From Pseudomonas sp. Os17 (lineage in GTDB: Bacteria; Pseudomonadota; Gammaproteobacteria; Pseudomonadales; Pseudomonadaceae), in NCBI RefSeq assembly GCF_001547895.1, contig NZ_AP014627.1:6078001-6142000 (forward strand): DNA of 64,000 nucleotides, given 5' to 3'. A model generated the notes under the pieces. That model was not told the DNA's origin and did no database searches. It saw only the letters and a list, made by a program, of their open reading frames with translations. This document shows positions 29,119-36,370 of this stretch, one piece after another. How positions within the stretch are numbered: position 1 is the first letter of the stretch; each line of letters opens with the position of its first letter. Both the position numbers and the translations under genes were made by a program.

Positions 29119-29825
29119 ACCCACCGCTCGACCTGCAAGACGCCCTCAGCGAACTGCTGGGGGACGCGCAACTGGTGGCCTGCGAGCTGCCCGATACCCA
29201 GCTGAAACTCTGGCTGATCGACGCCCGGAACATGGACCGCGCCTTCACCCCGGAAGAAACCCGGCGCATTCTCCACGAGCCGCCTTACTGGAGTTTCTGC
29301 TGGGCCAGCGGCCTGGCCCTGGCCCGCTACCTGGCCGAACACCCGCACTGGGTGCAAGGCAAGCGGGTGCTGGATTTCGGCGCCGGCTCCGGGGTGGCGG
29401 CGATTGCCGCAGCCTGGGCCGGAGCCCTGGAAGTGGTGGCTTGCGACCTCGACCCGCTGGCCATTGCCGCCTGCCGGGCCAACGCCGAACTCAACGGCGT
29501 CGAGCTGAGCTATTCCACGGACTTTTTCGCCGAGGCCGATCGCTTCGACCTGATCCTGGTGGCGGATGTGCTCTATAACCGGGCCAACCTGCCGCTACTG
29601 GACCAGTTTCTCAGCCGTGGCCGCCAGGCCCTGGTGGCGGACTCCCGGGTCAGGGACTTCCAGCACCCGCTGTATCAGCGCCTGGAAACGCTCAATGCCC
29701 TGACCCTGCCGGACCTGGCCGAGCCTTGGGAGTTTCGCAAGGTGAGCCTGTATCACGCGCAGCGGCCATTGGCCGGCAAACCGGCGCCCGCAGGCGATAG
29801 CGATCTGTCCCGGGCAACTTTATAG
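29115..29825 (+). CDS. Class I SAM-dependent methyltransferase (PrmA/ETFB-lysine-methyltransferase-like)
   Basis: 236 residues. [19 protein letters not shown] is the SAM-binding motif [20 protein letters not shown] is motif II with its acidic ribose ligand, and [18 protein letters not shown] is the post-motif region typical of nicotinamide- or protein-lysine-methyltransferase-like members (the METTL20/PF10294 neighbourhood). [19 protein letters not shown] upstream of motif I supports that group. The target is unknown. It begins in an ATGA overlap with the lipoprotein gene and precedes the CnoX-like thioredoxin by 31 bases. Confidence 0.85.
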   Translation: MNPPLDLQDALSELLGDAQLVACELPDTQLKLWLIDARNMDRAFTPEETRRILHEPPYWSFCWASGLALARYLAEHPHWVQGKRVLDFGAGSGVAAIAAAWAGALEVVACDLDPLAIAACRANAELNGVELSYSTDFFAEADRFDLILVADVLYNRANLPLLDQFLSRGRQALVADSRVRDFQHPLYQRLETLNALTLPDLAEPWEFRKVSLYHAQRPLAGKPAPAGDSDLSRATL

Positions 29826-29856
29826 TGCTTCCATTCCCGCTTATTCGAGATACCCC

Positions 29857-30729
29857 ATGAGTCAGGACACGCCGTATATCTTCGACGCCCGCACCGCCGA
29901 CTTCGACCAGTCGGTCATCGAGAACTCCTTCCACAAGCCGGTCCTGGTGGACTTCTGGGCCGAATGGTGTGCGCCTTGCAAGGCGCTGATGCCGATGCTG
30001 CAACAGATCGCCGAGAGCTATCAGGGCGAGCTGCTGCTGGCCAAGGTCAACTGTGATGTCGAGCAGGACATCGTCGCCCGCTTCGGCATCCGCAGCCTGC
30101 CCACCGTGGTGCTGTTCAAGGACGGCCAGCCGGTGGACGGCTTTGCCGGCGCGCAGCCGGAATCCGCGGTGCGGGCCATGCTCGAACCCCATGTGCAGAT
30201 GCCGCCACCGCCCGCTGCCGACCCGCTGGAACAGGCCGAAGCACTGTTTGGCGAAGGCCGTATCGGCGACGCCGAAGCCCTCCTCAAAGTGCTGCTGGGG
30301 GAAGACAACAGCAACGCCAAGGCCCTCATCCTTTACGCCCGCTGCCTGGCCGAGCGCGGCGAACTGGACGAAGCCCAGACCGTGCTCGACGCGGTCAAGA
30401 GCGATGAGCATAAGGCCGCCCTGGCCGGCGCCAAGGCGCAGATCACATTCCTCAAGCAGGCCGCGGATCTGCCAGATGCCGCCGACCTCAAGGCGCGCCT
30501 GGCCAAGGACCCGCAAGACGACGAAGCCCTGTACCAACTGTCGATCCAGCAACTGGCCCGCCAGCAATACGAAGCGGCGCTGGAGGCCCTGCTCAAGCTG
30601 TTCATGCGCAACCGCAGCTACAACGAAGGCATTGCCCACAAGACCCTGCTGCAGGTGTTCGACCTGCTGGGCAACGATCATCCGCTGGTAACCGCCTACC
30701 GCCGCAAACTGTTCGCCGCCCTGTACTGA
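29857..30729 (+). CDS. CnoX/YbbN-type thioredoxin-TPR co-chaperone
   Basis: 290 residues. An N-terminal thioredoxin domain (residues 1 to about 110) is followed by a helical TPR-like part to the end, the architecture of CnoX (YbbN), a chaperedoxin that protects proteins under hypochlorous stress and hands them to GroEL or DnaK. E. coli YbbN has lost the first catalytic cysteine; here the site WCAPC is intact (Cys38, Cys41), so real disulfide reductase activity is expected, as in the Caulobacter form. TPR-like repeats include EALFGEGRIGDAEALLKVLL and ARCLAERGELDEAQTVLD. RBS upstream is weak. Confidence 0.9.
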   Translation: MSQDTPYIFDARTADFDQSVIENSFHKPVLVDFWAEWCAPCKALMPMLQQIAESYQGELLLAKVNCDVEQDIVARFGIRSLPTVVLFKDGQPVDGFAGAQPESAVRAMLEPHVQMPPPPAADPLEQAEALFGEGRIGDAEALLKVLLGEDNSNAKALILYARCLAERGELDEAQTVLDAVKSDEHKAALAGAKAQITFLKQAADLPDAADLKARLAKDPQDDEALYQLSIQQLARQQYEAALEALLKLFMRNRSYNEGIAHKTLLQVFDLLGNDHPLVTAYRRKLFAALY

Positions 30730-30748
30730 GCAGGATGTGCCGGCGTGT

Positions 30749-30817
30749 GTAGGAGCTGGCTTGCCAGCGAAAGCGTTCTGACAGACCTAACGCGTTCGCC
30801 AGCAAGCTGGCTCCTAC
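30749..30817. repeat. Inverted pair of Pseudomonas REP elements (BIME)
   Basis: GTAGGAGCTGGCTTGCCAGC-GAA (30749-30771) and, inverted, TTCGCCAGCAAGCTGGCTCC-TAC (30795-30817), with a 23-base spacer. Each forms its own hairpin: GCTGGC/GCCAGC in the first and GCCAGC/GCTGGC in the second. It lies between convergent genes. Confidence 0.85.
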
Positions 30818-30821
30818 AGGC

Positions 30822-31169
30822 TCACTGCACCCAGCTGTAGATCGGCGTATCGGCGCCGCTGACCACCTTGACCTCGGTGCAGTGGCGCAAGCGCACCAGC
30901 AGGCGCTTGCCCGACGCGGCGCTGCCGGTCAGCCCCTCCAACTGCTCCAGCAACTCGGGCCCGCTAATCTGGCCCGCCTTGCGCAACAGATCCTTGGCGG
31001 TCTGCCACAAGGCATCGTCCTGGCTGGCCGGCTTGCTCACCGGCGTCGGTGCCGCCGCTTCAGGCCTGGCCGCCTGCAACTGCGCGCCCAGTTGCGCCCA
31101 ATCGCCCTCGTCCAGTTCCAGGGTCAAATCCACCGGCCAGTCGCCGATGCTTCCACGAATTCGCAACAT
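30822..31169 (-). CDS. Conserved hypothetical cytoplasmic protein
   Basis: Start at the ATG at 31169 (MLRIRGSIGDWPVDLTLELD) with GGGAG seven bases upstream; 115 codons in all (114 residues). The N-terminal ~35 residues form beta strands ending DWAQLGAQLQAA. A Pro/Ala-rich linker (EAAAPTPVSKPAS) leads to a helical C-terminal part DALWQTAKDLLRKAGQ and RLLVRLRHCTEVKVV. No signal peptide or known motif. A homologue occupies the same place next to the zinc operon in other pseudomonads. It is divergent from the zrg-like operon, and a zinc-repressor-like box lies upstream, so shared regulation is possible but not shown. Confidence 0.75.
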   Translation of the reverse strand: MLRIRGSIGDWPVDLTLELDEGDWAQLGAQLQAARPEAAAPTPVSKPASQDDALWQTAKDLLRKAGQISGPELLEQLEGLTGSAASGKRLLVRLRHCTEVKVVSGADTPIYSWVQ

Positions 31170-31253
31170 CGCTGCACTCCCGATTTTTTCTGACGAGCAT
31201 GCTCCCACGCGTCTTGCGCAACGCCAAGCAGACGGTCAAACTCTGCGGCCCAT

Positions 31254-31273
31254 TGTTATAAGATTACATAACA
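31254..31273. promoter_or_regulatory. Candidate Zur operator
   Basis: TGTTAT (31254-31259) and ATAACA (31268-31273) form a perfect 6-base inverted repeat with 8 bases between. Flanking ATT/AATG extends the symmetry. This resembles the gammaproteobacterial Zur box core TGTTATA-n-TATAACA. It lies 30 bases before the first gene of a zinc-linked operon, so Zur binding there would block transcription when zinc is plentiful. Confidence 0.75.
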
Positions 31274-31303
31274 TTTTTTTCATCCTCGCCCTGGAGACTT
31301 GCT

Positions 31304-31912
31304 ATGCGCCGTCTGCTCCTCGCCTTGCCGTTTGCCCTGTTGCCACTGGCTGTTGCTCAGGCCGTGCAAGCCCATGAACACGAGCATGAACACGGCAGCC
31401 TCGGCGCCCATGAACATGGGGTCGCCCGCCTGAACGCGGTACTCGACGGCCAGGCCCTGGAGCTGGAGCTGGAAAGCCCGGCGATGAACCTGGTGGGCTT
31501 CGAGCACGCCCCCAGCACCGACGCCGACAAGGCCAAGGTAGCGGCCGCCCGCGCCCAGCTGGAACAACCCCTGGTGCTGTTCAGCCTGCCCAAGGCGGCC
31601 GCGTGCGTGGTAGCCAAGCAGGAACTGCAGAGCCCGCTGTTCGGTGACAAGCCCGATGCCGATGATCACGATGACGACGACCACGACGAAGAGGCCAAGG
31701 ACGCCAACGGCCATGAGCATCACCATGAGCACAGCGAAATCCACGCTCATTACCAGTTCACCTGCGCCAAGCCGGACGCCCTGAAGAGCCTCGACCTGGG
31801 GCAGATCTTCAAGACCTTCCCCGCCACCCAGAAAATTCAGGTACAACTGATTTCGCCAAGCGGCCAGCAAGGTGTCGAAGCCACGGCCAAGGCTGCCACC
31901 CTGAAGTTTTGA
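31304..31912 (+). CDS. zrgA: ZrgA-like zinc-binding periplasmic protein (DUF2796)
   Basis: 202 residues with the signal peptide MRRLLLALPFALLPLAVAQA. Histidine-rich clusters mark it as a metal-binding protein: HEHEHEHGSLGAHEHGVARL at the mature N-terminus and DDHDDDDHDEE with GHEHHHEHSEIHAHY in the centre. The DUF2796 core (LEQPLVLFSLPKAAACVV, HYQFTCAKPDALKSLDLG) is intact. The first gene of a zrgABCDE-type operon: in Vibrio cholerae ZrgA takes part in zinc uptake, and the equivalent Pseudomonas aeruginosa operon is zinc-repressed. The upstream Zur-like box fits this. Low-zinc induction is predicted. Confidence 0.9.
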   Translation: MRRLLLALPFALLPLAVAQAVQAHEHEHEHGSLGAHEHGVARLNAVLDGQALELELESPAMNLVGFEHAPSTDADKAKVAAARAQLEQPLVLFSLPKAAACVVAKQELQSPLFGDKPDADDHDDDDHDEEAKDANGHEHHHEHSEIHAHYQFTCAKPDALKSLDLGQIFKTFPATQKIQVQLISPSGQQGVEATAKAATLKF

Positions 31913-31922
31913 GCGCTGCACC

Positions 31923-31948
31923 TGTAGCCGCCCGCGGTGGCGGCTACA
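31923..31948. other. Intercistronic hairpin between zrgA and its ABC ATPase gene
   Basis: TGTAGCCGCC (31923-31932) pairs perfectly with GGCGGCTACA (31939-31948) around a 6-base loop. There is no T-run, so it is more likely an RNA-stability or REP-like element than a terminator. It would leave more zrgA message than downstream message. Confidence 0.55.
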
Positions 31949-31973
31949 CCACTCACTGCATGATCGGCCCAAC

Positions 31974-32684
31974 ATGACCCAAGCACTTATCGAACTGTCC
32001 GACCTGACTTTCAGCTGGCCCGGCCACCCTCAGTTGCTGGACATCCCGGCCTTCCGCCTGGAAGCCGGCGAGACGCTGTTCCTCAAGGGCCCCAGCGGCA
32101 GTGGCAAGACCACCCTGCTGGGCCTGCTCGGCGGGGTACAGAAACCCAGCCACGGCAGCATCCGCCTGCTGGGCCAGGAACTGACCGAGCTGTCCGCCGG
32201 GGCCCGCGATCGCTTTCGTGTCGATCACACCGGCTACATCTTCCAGCAGTTCAACCTGCTGCCATTTCTCTCGGTGCGCGAGAACGTCGAACTGCCCTGC
32301 CACTTCTCCAAACTGCGGGCCAGTCGCGCCCTGCAGCGCCACGGCAGCGTCGATCAGGCCGCGTCCACCCTGCTGGCCCACCTGGGCCTGAAGGACCCCG
32401 ATCTGCTCGGCCGTCGCGCCGACTCTTTGTCCATCGGCCAACAGCAACGGGTCGCCGCGGCCAGGGCGCTGATCGGCCAGCCGGAGCTAGTGATCGCCGA
32501 CGAGCCGACCTCGGCACTGGACTACGACGCCCGCGAAGCCTTCATCCAACTGCTCTTCGCCGAGTGCCGCGAGGCCGGGGCCAGCCTGCTGTTCGTCAGC
32601 CACGACCAGAGCCTAGCGCCGCTGTTCGATCGCAACCTGTCGCTGGCCGAACTCAATCGCGCCGCCAAGCCTGCAGAGGTCTGA
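31974..32684 (+). CDS. ABC transporter ATP-binding protein (LolD/MacB type) of the zrg-like operon
   Basis: 236 residues. Walker A GPSGSGKTT at 39-47, signature LSIGQQQ at 152-158 and Walker B LVIADEP with Asp176 and Glu177 are intact. The FtsX-type partner gene begins one base after the stop codon. The family couples ATP hydrolysis to mechanical movement of a FtsX/LolC-like permease, often to extract or hand over lipoproteins or small periplasmic proteins, rather than classical solute import. In the zinc operon it probably works with ZrgA and the DUF3299 protein. Confidence 0.9.
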   Translation: MTQALIELSDLTFSWPGHPQLLDIPAFRLEAGETLFLKGPSGSGKTTLLGLLGGVQKPSHGSIRLLGQELTELSAGARDRFRVDHTGYIFQQFNLLPFLSVRENVELPCHFSKLRASRALQRHGSVDQAASTLLAHLGLKDPDLLGRRADSLSIGQQQRVAAARALIGQPELVIADEPTSALDYDAREAFIQLLFAECREAGASLLFVSHDQSLAPLFDRNLSLAELNRAAKPAEV

Positions 32685-32685
32685 G

Positions 32686-33951
32686 ATGTATCTGTTCCGT
32701 CTAGCCATGGCCAGCCTGGCTAACCGCCGCTTCACCGCGATCCTCACCGCCTTTGCCATCGCCCTTTCGGTCTGCCTGCTGCTGGCGGTGGAACGGGTAC
32801 GCACCGAAGCCCGAGCCAGCTTCGCCAGCACCATCAGCGGCACCGACCTGATCGTCGGCGCCCGCTCCGGCTCGGTGAATCTGCTGCTGTACTCGGTGTT
32901 CCGCATCGGTAACGCCACCAACAACATCCGCTGGGACAGCTTCGAGCATTTCGCCAGCAACCCGAAGGTGAAGTGGGCGATCCCGATTTCCCTGGGCGAC
33001 TCCCACCGCGGCTACCGGGTCATGGGCACCACCGAGGCCTACTTCCAGCACTACCAGTACGGTCATCAGCAAAGCCTGCAACTGGCCGTGGGCCGGGCTT
33101 TCGCCAGCGACCCTTTCGAGGTGGTACTGGGTGCCGAAGTCGCCGAAGCCCTGCACTACAAACTGGGGGACCAGCTGGTGCTGGCCCATGGCGTTGCGGC
33201 CATCAGCCTGGTCAAGCATGACGACAAGCCCTTCACCGTGGTCGGCATCCTCAAGCGCACCGGCACTCCGGTGGACCGCACGCTGCACATCAGCCTGGGC
33301 GGCATGGAAGCGATCCACATCGACTGGCACAACGGCGTGCCGGCCCGTGGCGATGGCCGTATCAGTGCCGATCAGGCGCGCAACATGGACCTGACGCCCC
33401 AGGCGATCACCGCCTTCATGCTCGGCCTCAACAGCAAGATCTCAACCTTCGCCCTGCAGCGCGAGATCAACGAGTTCCGCGGCGAGCCGATGCTGGCGAT
33501 CCTGCCCGGCGTGGCCCTGCAGGAGCTCTGGAGCCTGATGGGTACCGCCGAGAAGGCCCTGTTCGTGGTGTCGTTGTTCGTGGTGCTCACCGGCCTGATC
33601 GGCATGCTCACGGCGATCCTCACCAGCCTCAACGAGCGCCGTCGGGAGATGGCCATTCTGCGTTCGGTGGGGGCCCGGCCCTGGCATATCGCGACCCTGC
33701 TGGTACTGGAGGCGTTCGCCCTGGCGCTGACCGGGGTTCTGGCCGGGCTTGGCCTGCTGTACCTGGGCATCGCCCTGGCCCAGGGCTATGTGCAATCGAA
33801 CTACGGCCTGTACCTGCCGTTGTCCTGGCCCAGCCAATATGAGTGGACGCTGCTGGGCGGTATCCTGATCGCCGCCTTGCTGATGGGCAGCGTGCCGGCC
33901 TGGCGCGCCTACCGGCAATCCCTGGCCGACGGCCTGTCGATTCGTTTATGA
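32686..33951 (+). CDS. FtsX/MacB-type ABC permease of the zrg-like operon
   Basis: 421 residues with the usual topology: one N-terminal membrane helix (FTAILTAFAIALSVCLLLAV), a periplasmic domain of about 250 residues, and three C-terminal helices (FVVSLFVVLTGLIGMLTAIL, LLVLEAFALALTGVLAGLGL and WTLLGGILIAALLMGSVPAW). The coupling segment NERRREMAILRSVGARPWHI just before the third helix is the classical FtsX-family cytoplasmic signature. It starts one base after the ATPase stop and is followed by the DUF3299 gene after 10 bases. Confidence 0.9.
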   Translation: MYLFRLAMASLANRRFTAILTAFAIALSVCLLLAVERVRTEARASFASTISGTDLIVGARSGSVNLLLYSVFRIGNATNNIRWDSFEHFASNPKVKWAIPISLGDSHRGYRVMGTTEAYFQHYQYGHQQSLQLAVGRAFASDPFEVVLGAEVAEALHYKLGDQLVLAHGVAAISLVKHDDKPFTVVGILKRTGTPVDRTLHISLGGMEAIHIDWHNGVPARGDGRISADQARNMDLTPQAITAFMLGLNSKISTFALQREINEFRGEPMLAILPGVALQELWSLMGTAEKALFVVSLFVVLTGLIGMLTAILTSLNERRREMAILRSVGARPWHIATLLVLEAFALALTGVLAGLGLLYLGIALAQGYVQSNYGLYLPLSWPSQYEWTLLGGILIAALLMGSVPAWRAYRQSLADGLSIRL

Positions 33952-33961
33952 GCCCTGCCTT

Positions 33962-34495
33962 ATGAAGACCCAACGCTTGCTGCGCTCCCTGCTTGCCCTG
34001 TCGCTGCTGTTCAGCTCGCCGCTGTGGGCGGCGGCGCCGAAGGATCTGACCTGGTCGGAAATGATCCCGCCGGACGCGCCGCCGGAAGTGCCGAACATGA
34101 AGCCGCTGCACGACCTGTCGCAGATGAGCGATGCACTGGCCGCCGAATCGGCCCCCGCCGCCAAGCAGGACCTGCCCAATGCGCCGGTGGTGAAGAGCCT
34201 GGACGGCCAGTCGGTGCGCCTGCCCGGCTACATCGTGCCCCTGGAAGTGAACGAGGACGGCCGCACCACCGAGTTTCTCCTGGTGCCCTACTTCGGCGCC
34301 TGCATCCACGTGCCGCCACCGCCGTCGAACCAGATCGTCCACGTCACCAGCGAGCTGGGGGTCAAGCTCGACGAGCTGTATCAGCCTTACTGGATCGAGG
34401 GCGACATGCAGGTCAAGCCCTCTAGCAGCGAGCTGGCGGACGCCGGCTACCAGATGGCGGCGCAGAAGATCTATGTCTACGAGTTGCAGGAGTGA
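33962..34495 (+). CDS. DUF3299 secreted protein of the zrg-like operon
   Basis: 177 residues with the signal peptide MKTQRLLRSLLALSLLFSSP and cleavage after LWA. The DUF3299 core is DLTWSEMIPPD, RLPGYIVPLEVN and FLLVPYFGACIHVPPPPSNQ, the last containing a Cys-x-His metal-ligand-like pair. The gene is the usual fourth member of the zinc-responsive operon in Pseudomonas and Vibrio. Its biochemical role is not known; a periplasmic zinc-handling or lipoprotein-associated partner of the ABC system is a reasonable guess. RBS spacing to the permease gene is short (10 bases), which supports co-translation. Confidence 0.87.
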   Translation: MKTQRLLRSLLALSLLFSSPLWAAAPKDLTWSEMIPPDAPPEVPNMKPLHDLSQMSDALAAESAPAAKQDLPNAPVVKSLDGQSVRLPGYIVPLEVNEDGRTTEFLLVPYFGACIHVPPPPSNQIVHVTSELGVKLDELYQPYWIEGDMQVKPSSSELADAGYQMAAQKIYVYELQE

Positions 34496-34504
34496 AGGCG
34501 GCAG

Positions 34505-34526
34505 CGGCGCCGGCGAGTCGGCGCCG
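34505..34526 (+). terminator. GC-rich hairpin after the zrg-like operon
   Basis: CGGCGCCG (34505-34512) pairs with CGGCGCCG (34519-34526) around a 6-base loop, 9 bases after the DUF3299 stop. There is no T-run, so termination strength is uncertain. Confidence 0.45.
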
Positions 34527-34603
34527 ACAGGGCCTGGGCACGAGGCCAAAAGAGTGCAGAACAAAAGAATAGTTCAGCCCTGCCACCGGGGTTTGTCATT
34601 TCA

Positions 34604-34617
34604 TTGAGCTGAGTCAA
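34604..34617. promoter_or_regulatory. Candidate Anr/Fnr box upstream of oprG
   Basis: TTGAGCTGAGTCAA fits TTGAT-N4-ATCAA at eight of the ten specified positions, and the inner TTGA/TCAA halves are perfect. Its centre (34610.5) lies 31 bases before a -10-like TACCAT (34639-34644), giving the -41.5 spacing of an Fnr-type class II activated promoter with a start near 34652. oprG is known to be Anr-dependent in P. aeruginosa, which supports the call. Confidence 0.62.
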
Positions 34618-34681
34618 GGCGGTCAACTTGACGATCCTTACCATTGGACATAGCCAATTTGAATCGTCCTTTGGAGCTCCC

Positions 34682-35380
34682 ATGCACAAGTCTCTGCTTA
34701 GCGCTTCCCTGATCGCGCTCGCCATCGCCGCCCCGATTGCCAACGCCCACGAAGCGGGCGACATTCTCGTCCGCGCCGGTGCCATCACCGTCAATCCGAA
34801 AGCCGACAGCGGCAGCGTCAAAGTGGACCGCGGCCCGGCAGAAGGCACCAACCTGGGTGGCAAGGCCACCATGAGCAGCGACACTCAGCTGGGTCTGAAC
34901 TTCGCCTACATGCTCACCAACAACATCGGTATCGAACTGCTGGCCGCCACTCCGTTCGAACACGATGTGAAGCTCAAGGACACCTCCCTGGCCGCGGCCA
35001 ACGGCAAGCTCGGTACCCTCAAGCACCTGCCGCCAACCCTGAGCGTGGTCTACTACCCGCTGGACTCCAAGTCGGTGTTCCAACCCTATGTCGGCGCCGG
35101 TATCAACTACACCTGGATCTACGACGAACACGTCGGCAGCCGTGCCAACGCAGCCGGTTTCGACAACTTCCGCGCCAAGAACTCCTGGGGCCTGGCCTGG
35201 CAGGTGGGTGCTGACTACATGCTGACCGACAAGCTGATGCTCAACGCCCAAGTGCGTTACATCGACATCAACACCACCGCCTACGTGGACAACAACAGCG
35301 TGGCTCCCGGCACTCGCGCCAAGGTCAACGTTGACGTCGACCCGATGGTCTACATGGTGGGTCTGGGCTACAAGTTCTAA
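34682..35380 (+). CDS. oprG: OmpW-family outer-membrane protein OprG
   Basis: 232 residues from the ATG at 34682 (MHKSLLSASLIALAIAAPIA), with GGAG upstream. The signal peptide ends at ANA. OmpW hallmarks are HEAGDILVRAGAITVNPKAD at the mature start, NFAYMLTNNIGIELLAATPF, FQPYVGAGINYTWIYDE, SWGLAWQVGADYMLTDKLML and a terminal aromatic (GLGYKF). It forms an eight-stranded barrel for small hydrophobic molecules; in Pseudomonas it is induced by low oxygen and affected by iron and zinc. It lies directly after the zinc operon, a conserved neighbourhood. A strong bidirectional terminator follows. Confidence 0.95.
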   Translation: MHKSLLSASLIALAIAAPIANAHEAGDILVRAGAITVNPKADSGSVKVDRGPAEGTNLGGKATMSSDTQLGLNFAYMLTNNIGIELLAATPFEHDVKLKDTSLAAANGKLGTLKHLPPTLSVVYYPLDSKSVFQPYVGAGINYTWIYDEHVGSRANAAGFDNFRAKNSWGLAWQVGADYMLTDKLMLNAQVRYIDINTTAYVDNNSVAPGTRAKVNVDVDPMVYMVGLGYKF

Positions 35381-35394
35381 GCCCGTCAGTCATG

Positions 35395-35423
35395 AAAAAA
35401 GGCGCCTTGCAAGGCGCCTTTTT
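35395..35423. terminator. Bidirectional Rho-independent terminator between oprG and the epimerase gene
   Basis: Six A (35395-35400), palindrome GGCGCCTTGCAAGGCGCC (35401-35418), five T (35419-35423). It serves oprG on the plus strand and the convergent epimerase gene on the minus strand. Confidence 0.92.
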
Positions 35424-35440
35424 CATGTCTGCAATGCCCC

Positions 35441-36370
35441 TCAACGCCCCATCAGGCGCGCCAGGCCGACACTCATCGGCGTGGGTTCGGGGAACCTGAA
35501 GCGCTGCAGCAGCCGCTGATTGCTGGCCCGGGAATGACGGATATCGCCGGCACGGGCCGGACCGTAGCTGATGGGCGGCAACTCGCCGACCACCTCGGCC
35601 AGGGCCGCAAGCATCTGCTTGAGGGTGGTGGCCTGGTTCAGGCCGACGTTGACCGCCCCCACTTCCAGCTGCGGCGCTTGGATGGCCTGTACCAGCACCT
35701 CCACCAGATCACCGACGTAGACGAAGTCCCGAGTCTGCTCGCCATCGCCGAACACGGTGATGGGCAGCCCCTGCTGGGCCCGCTCGCTGAAGATGCTGAT
35801 CACCCCGGAATAGGGCGACGACGGGTCCTGGCGTGGACCGAAGATGTTGAAGAACCGGAAGATCGCCGGTTCCAGGCCGTGCTGACGCCGGTAGAAATCG
35901 AAGTAGTGCTCGCTGGCCAGCTTGTCCGAGGCATAAGGGGTCAACGGCGCCTTGGCCGTGTCCTCATCGATCGACTGGCCTTCGCCGTTGTTGCCGTACA
36001 CCGCTGCACTGGACGCGAACAGCACCCGTTTGACGCCATGCAGGCGCATGGCCTCGCAGACATTCAGGGTGCCGATGAAGTTGCTCTGGTGGGTCTGCAC
36101 CGGGTCGTCCACCGAAGCCTGCACCGAAGCCACCGCCGCCAGGTGCGCCACCGCGCTGCAGCCTTGCATGACACGGTTCACCAGCGCCGCATCGGCGACA
36201 TCGCCCTCGATCAGCTCCAGCCGCGGGTTATCCAGTGGCAGGTTGCTCGGCTTGCCGGTGGACAAGTCGTCCAGCACCCGCACCGAGTAGCCCTGGGCAA
36301 GCAGCGCATCGGTCAGGTGCGAGCCAATAAATCCGGCACCGCCGGTGATCAGTACAGGGCCATCAGCCAT
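35441..36370 (-). CDS. NAD-dependent epimerase (GalE/WbpP-like SDR)
   Basis: 309 residues from the ATG at 36370 (MADGPVLITGGAGFIGSHLT). The Rossmann motif GGAGFIGS binds NAD, the active-site YxxxK is TPYASDKLA with Ser upstream in FASSAAVYG, and FRFFNIFGPRQDPSSPYSGV and FGDGEQTRDFVYVGD are typical of UDP-sugar 4-epimerases. The substrate is likely a UDP-hexose or UDP-N-acetylhexosamine for surface polysaccharide. It overlaps the upstream SDR gene by 8 bases, so both are one operon. Confidence 0.92.
   Translation of the reverse strand: MADGPVLITGGAGFIGSHLTDALLAQGYSVRVLDDLSTGKPSNLPLDNPRLELIEGDVADAALVNRVMQGCSAVAHLAAVASVQASVDDPVQTHQSNFIGTLNVCEAMRLHGVKRVLFASSAAVYGNNGEGQSIDEDTAKAPLTPYASDKLASEHYFDFYRRQHGLEPAIFRFFNIFGPRQDPSSPYSGVISIFSERAQQGLPITVFGDGEQTRDFVYVGDLVEVLVQAIQAPQLEVGAVNVGLNQATTLKQMLAALAEVVGELPPISYGPARAGDIRHSRASNQRLLQRFRFPEPTPMSVGLARLMGR

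Noticed and set aside
28531..29124. N-terminal extension of nrdR to 352 residues
   Set aside because: It would be antisense to the lipoprotein gene, and the conserved MHCPFC start with normal length lies at 28530.
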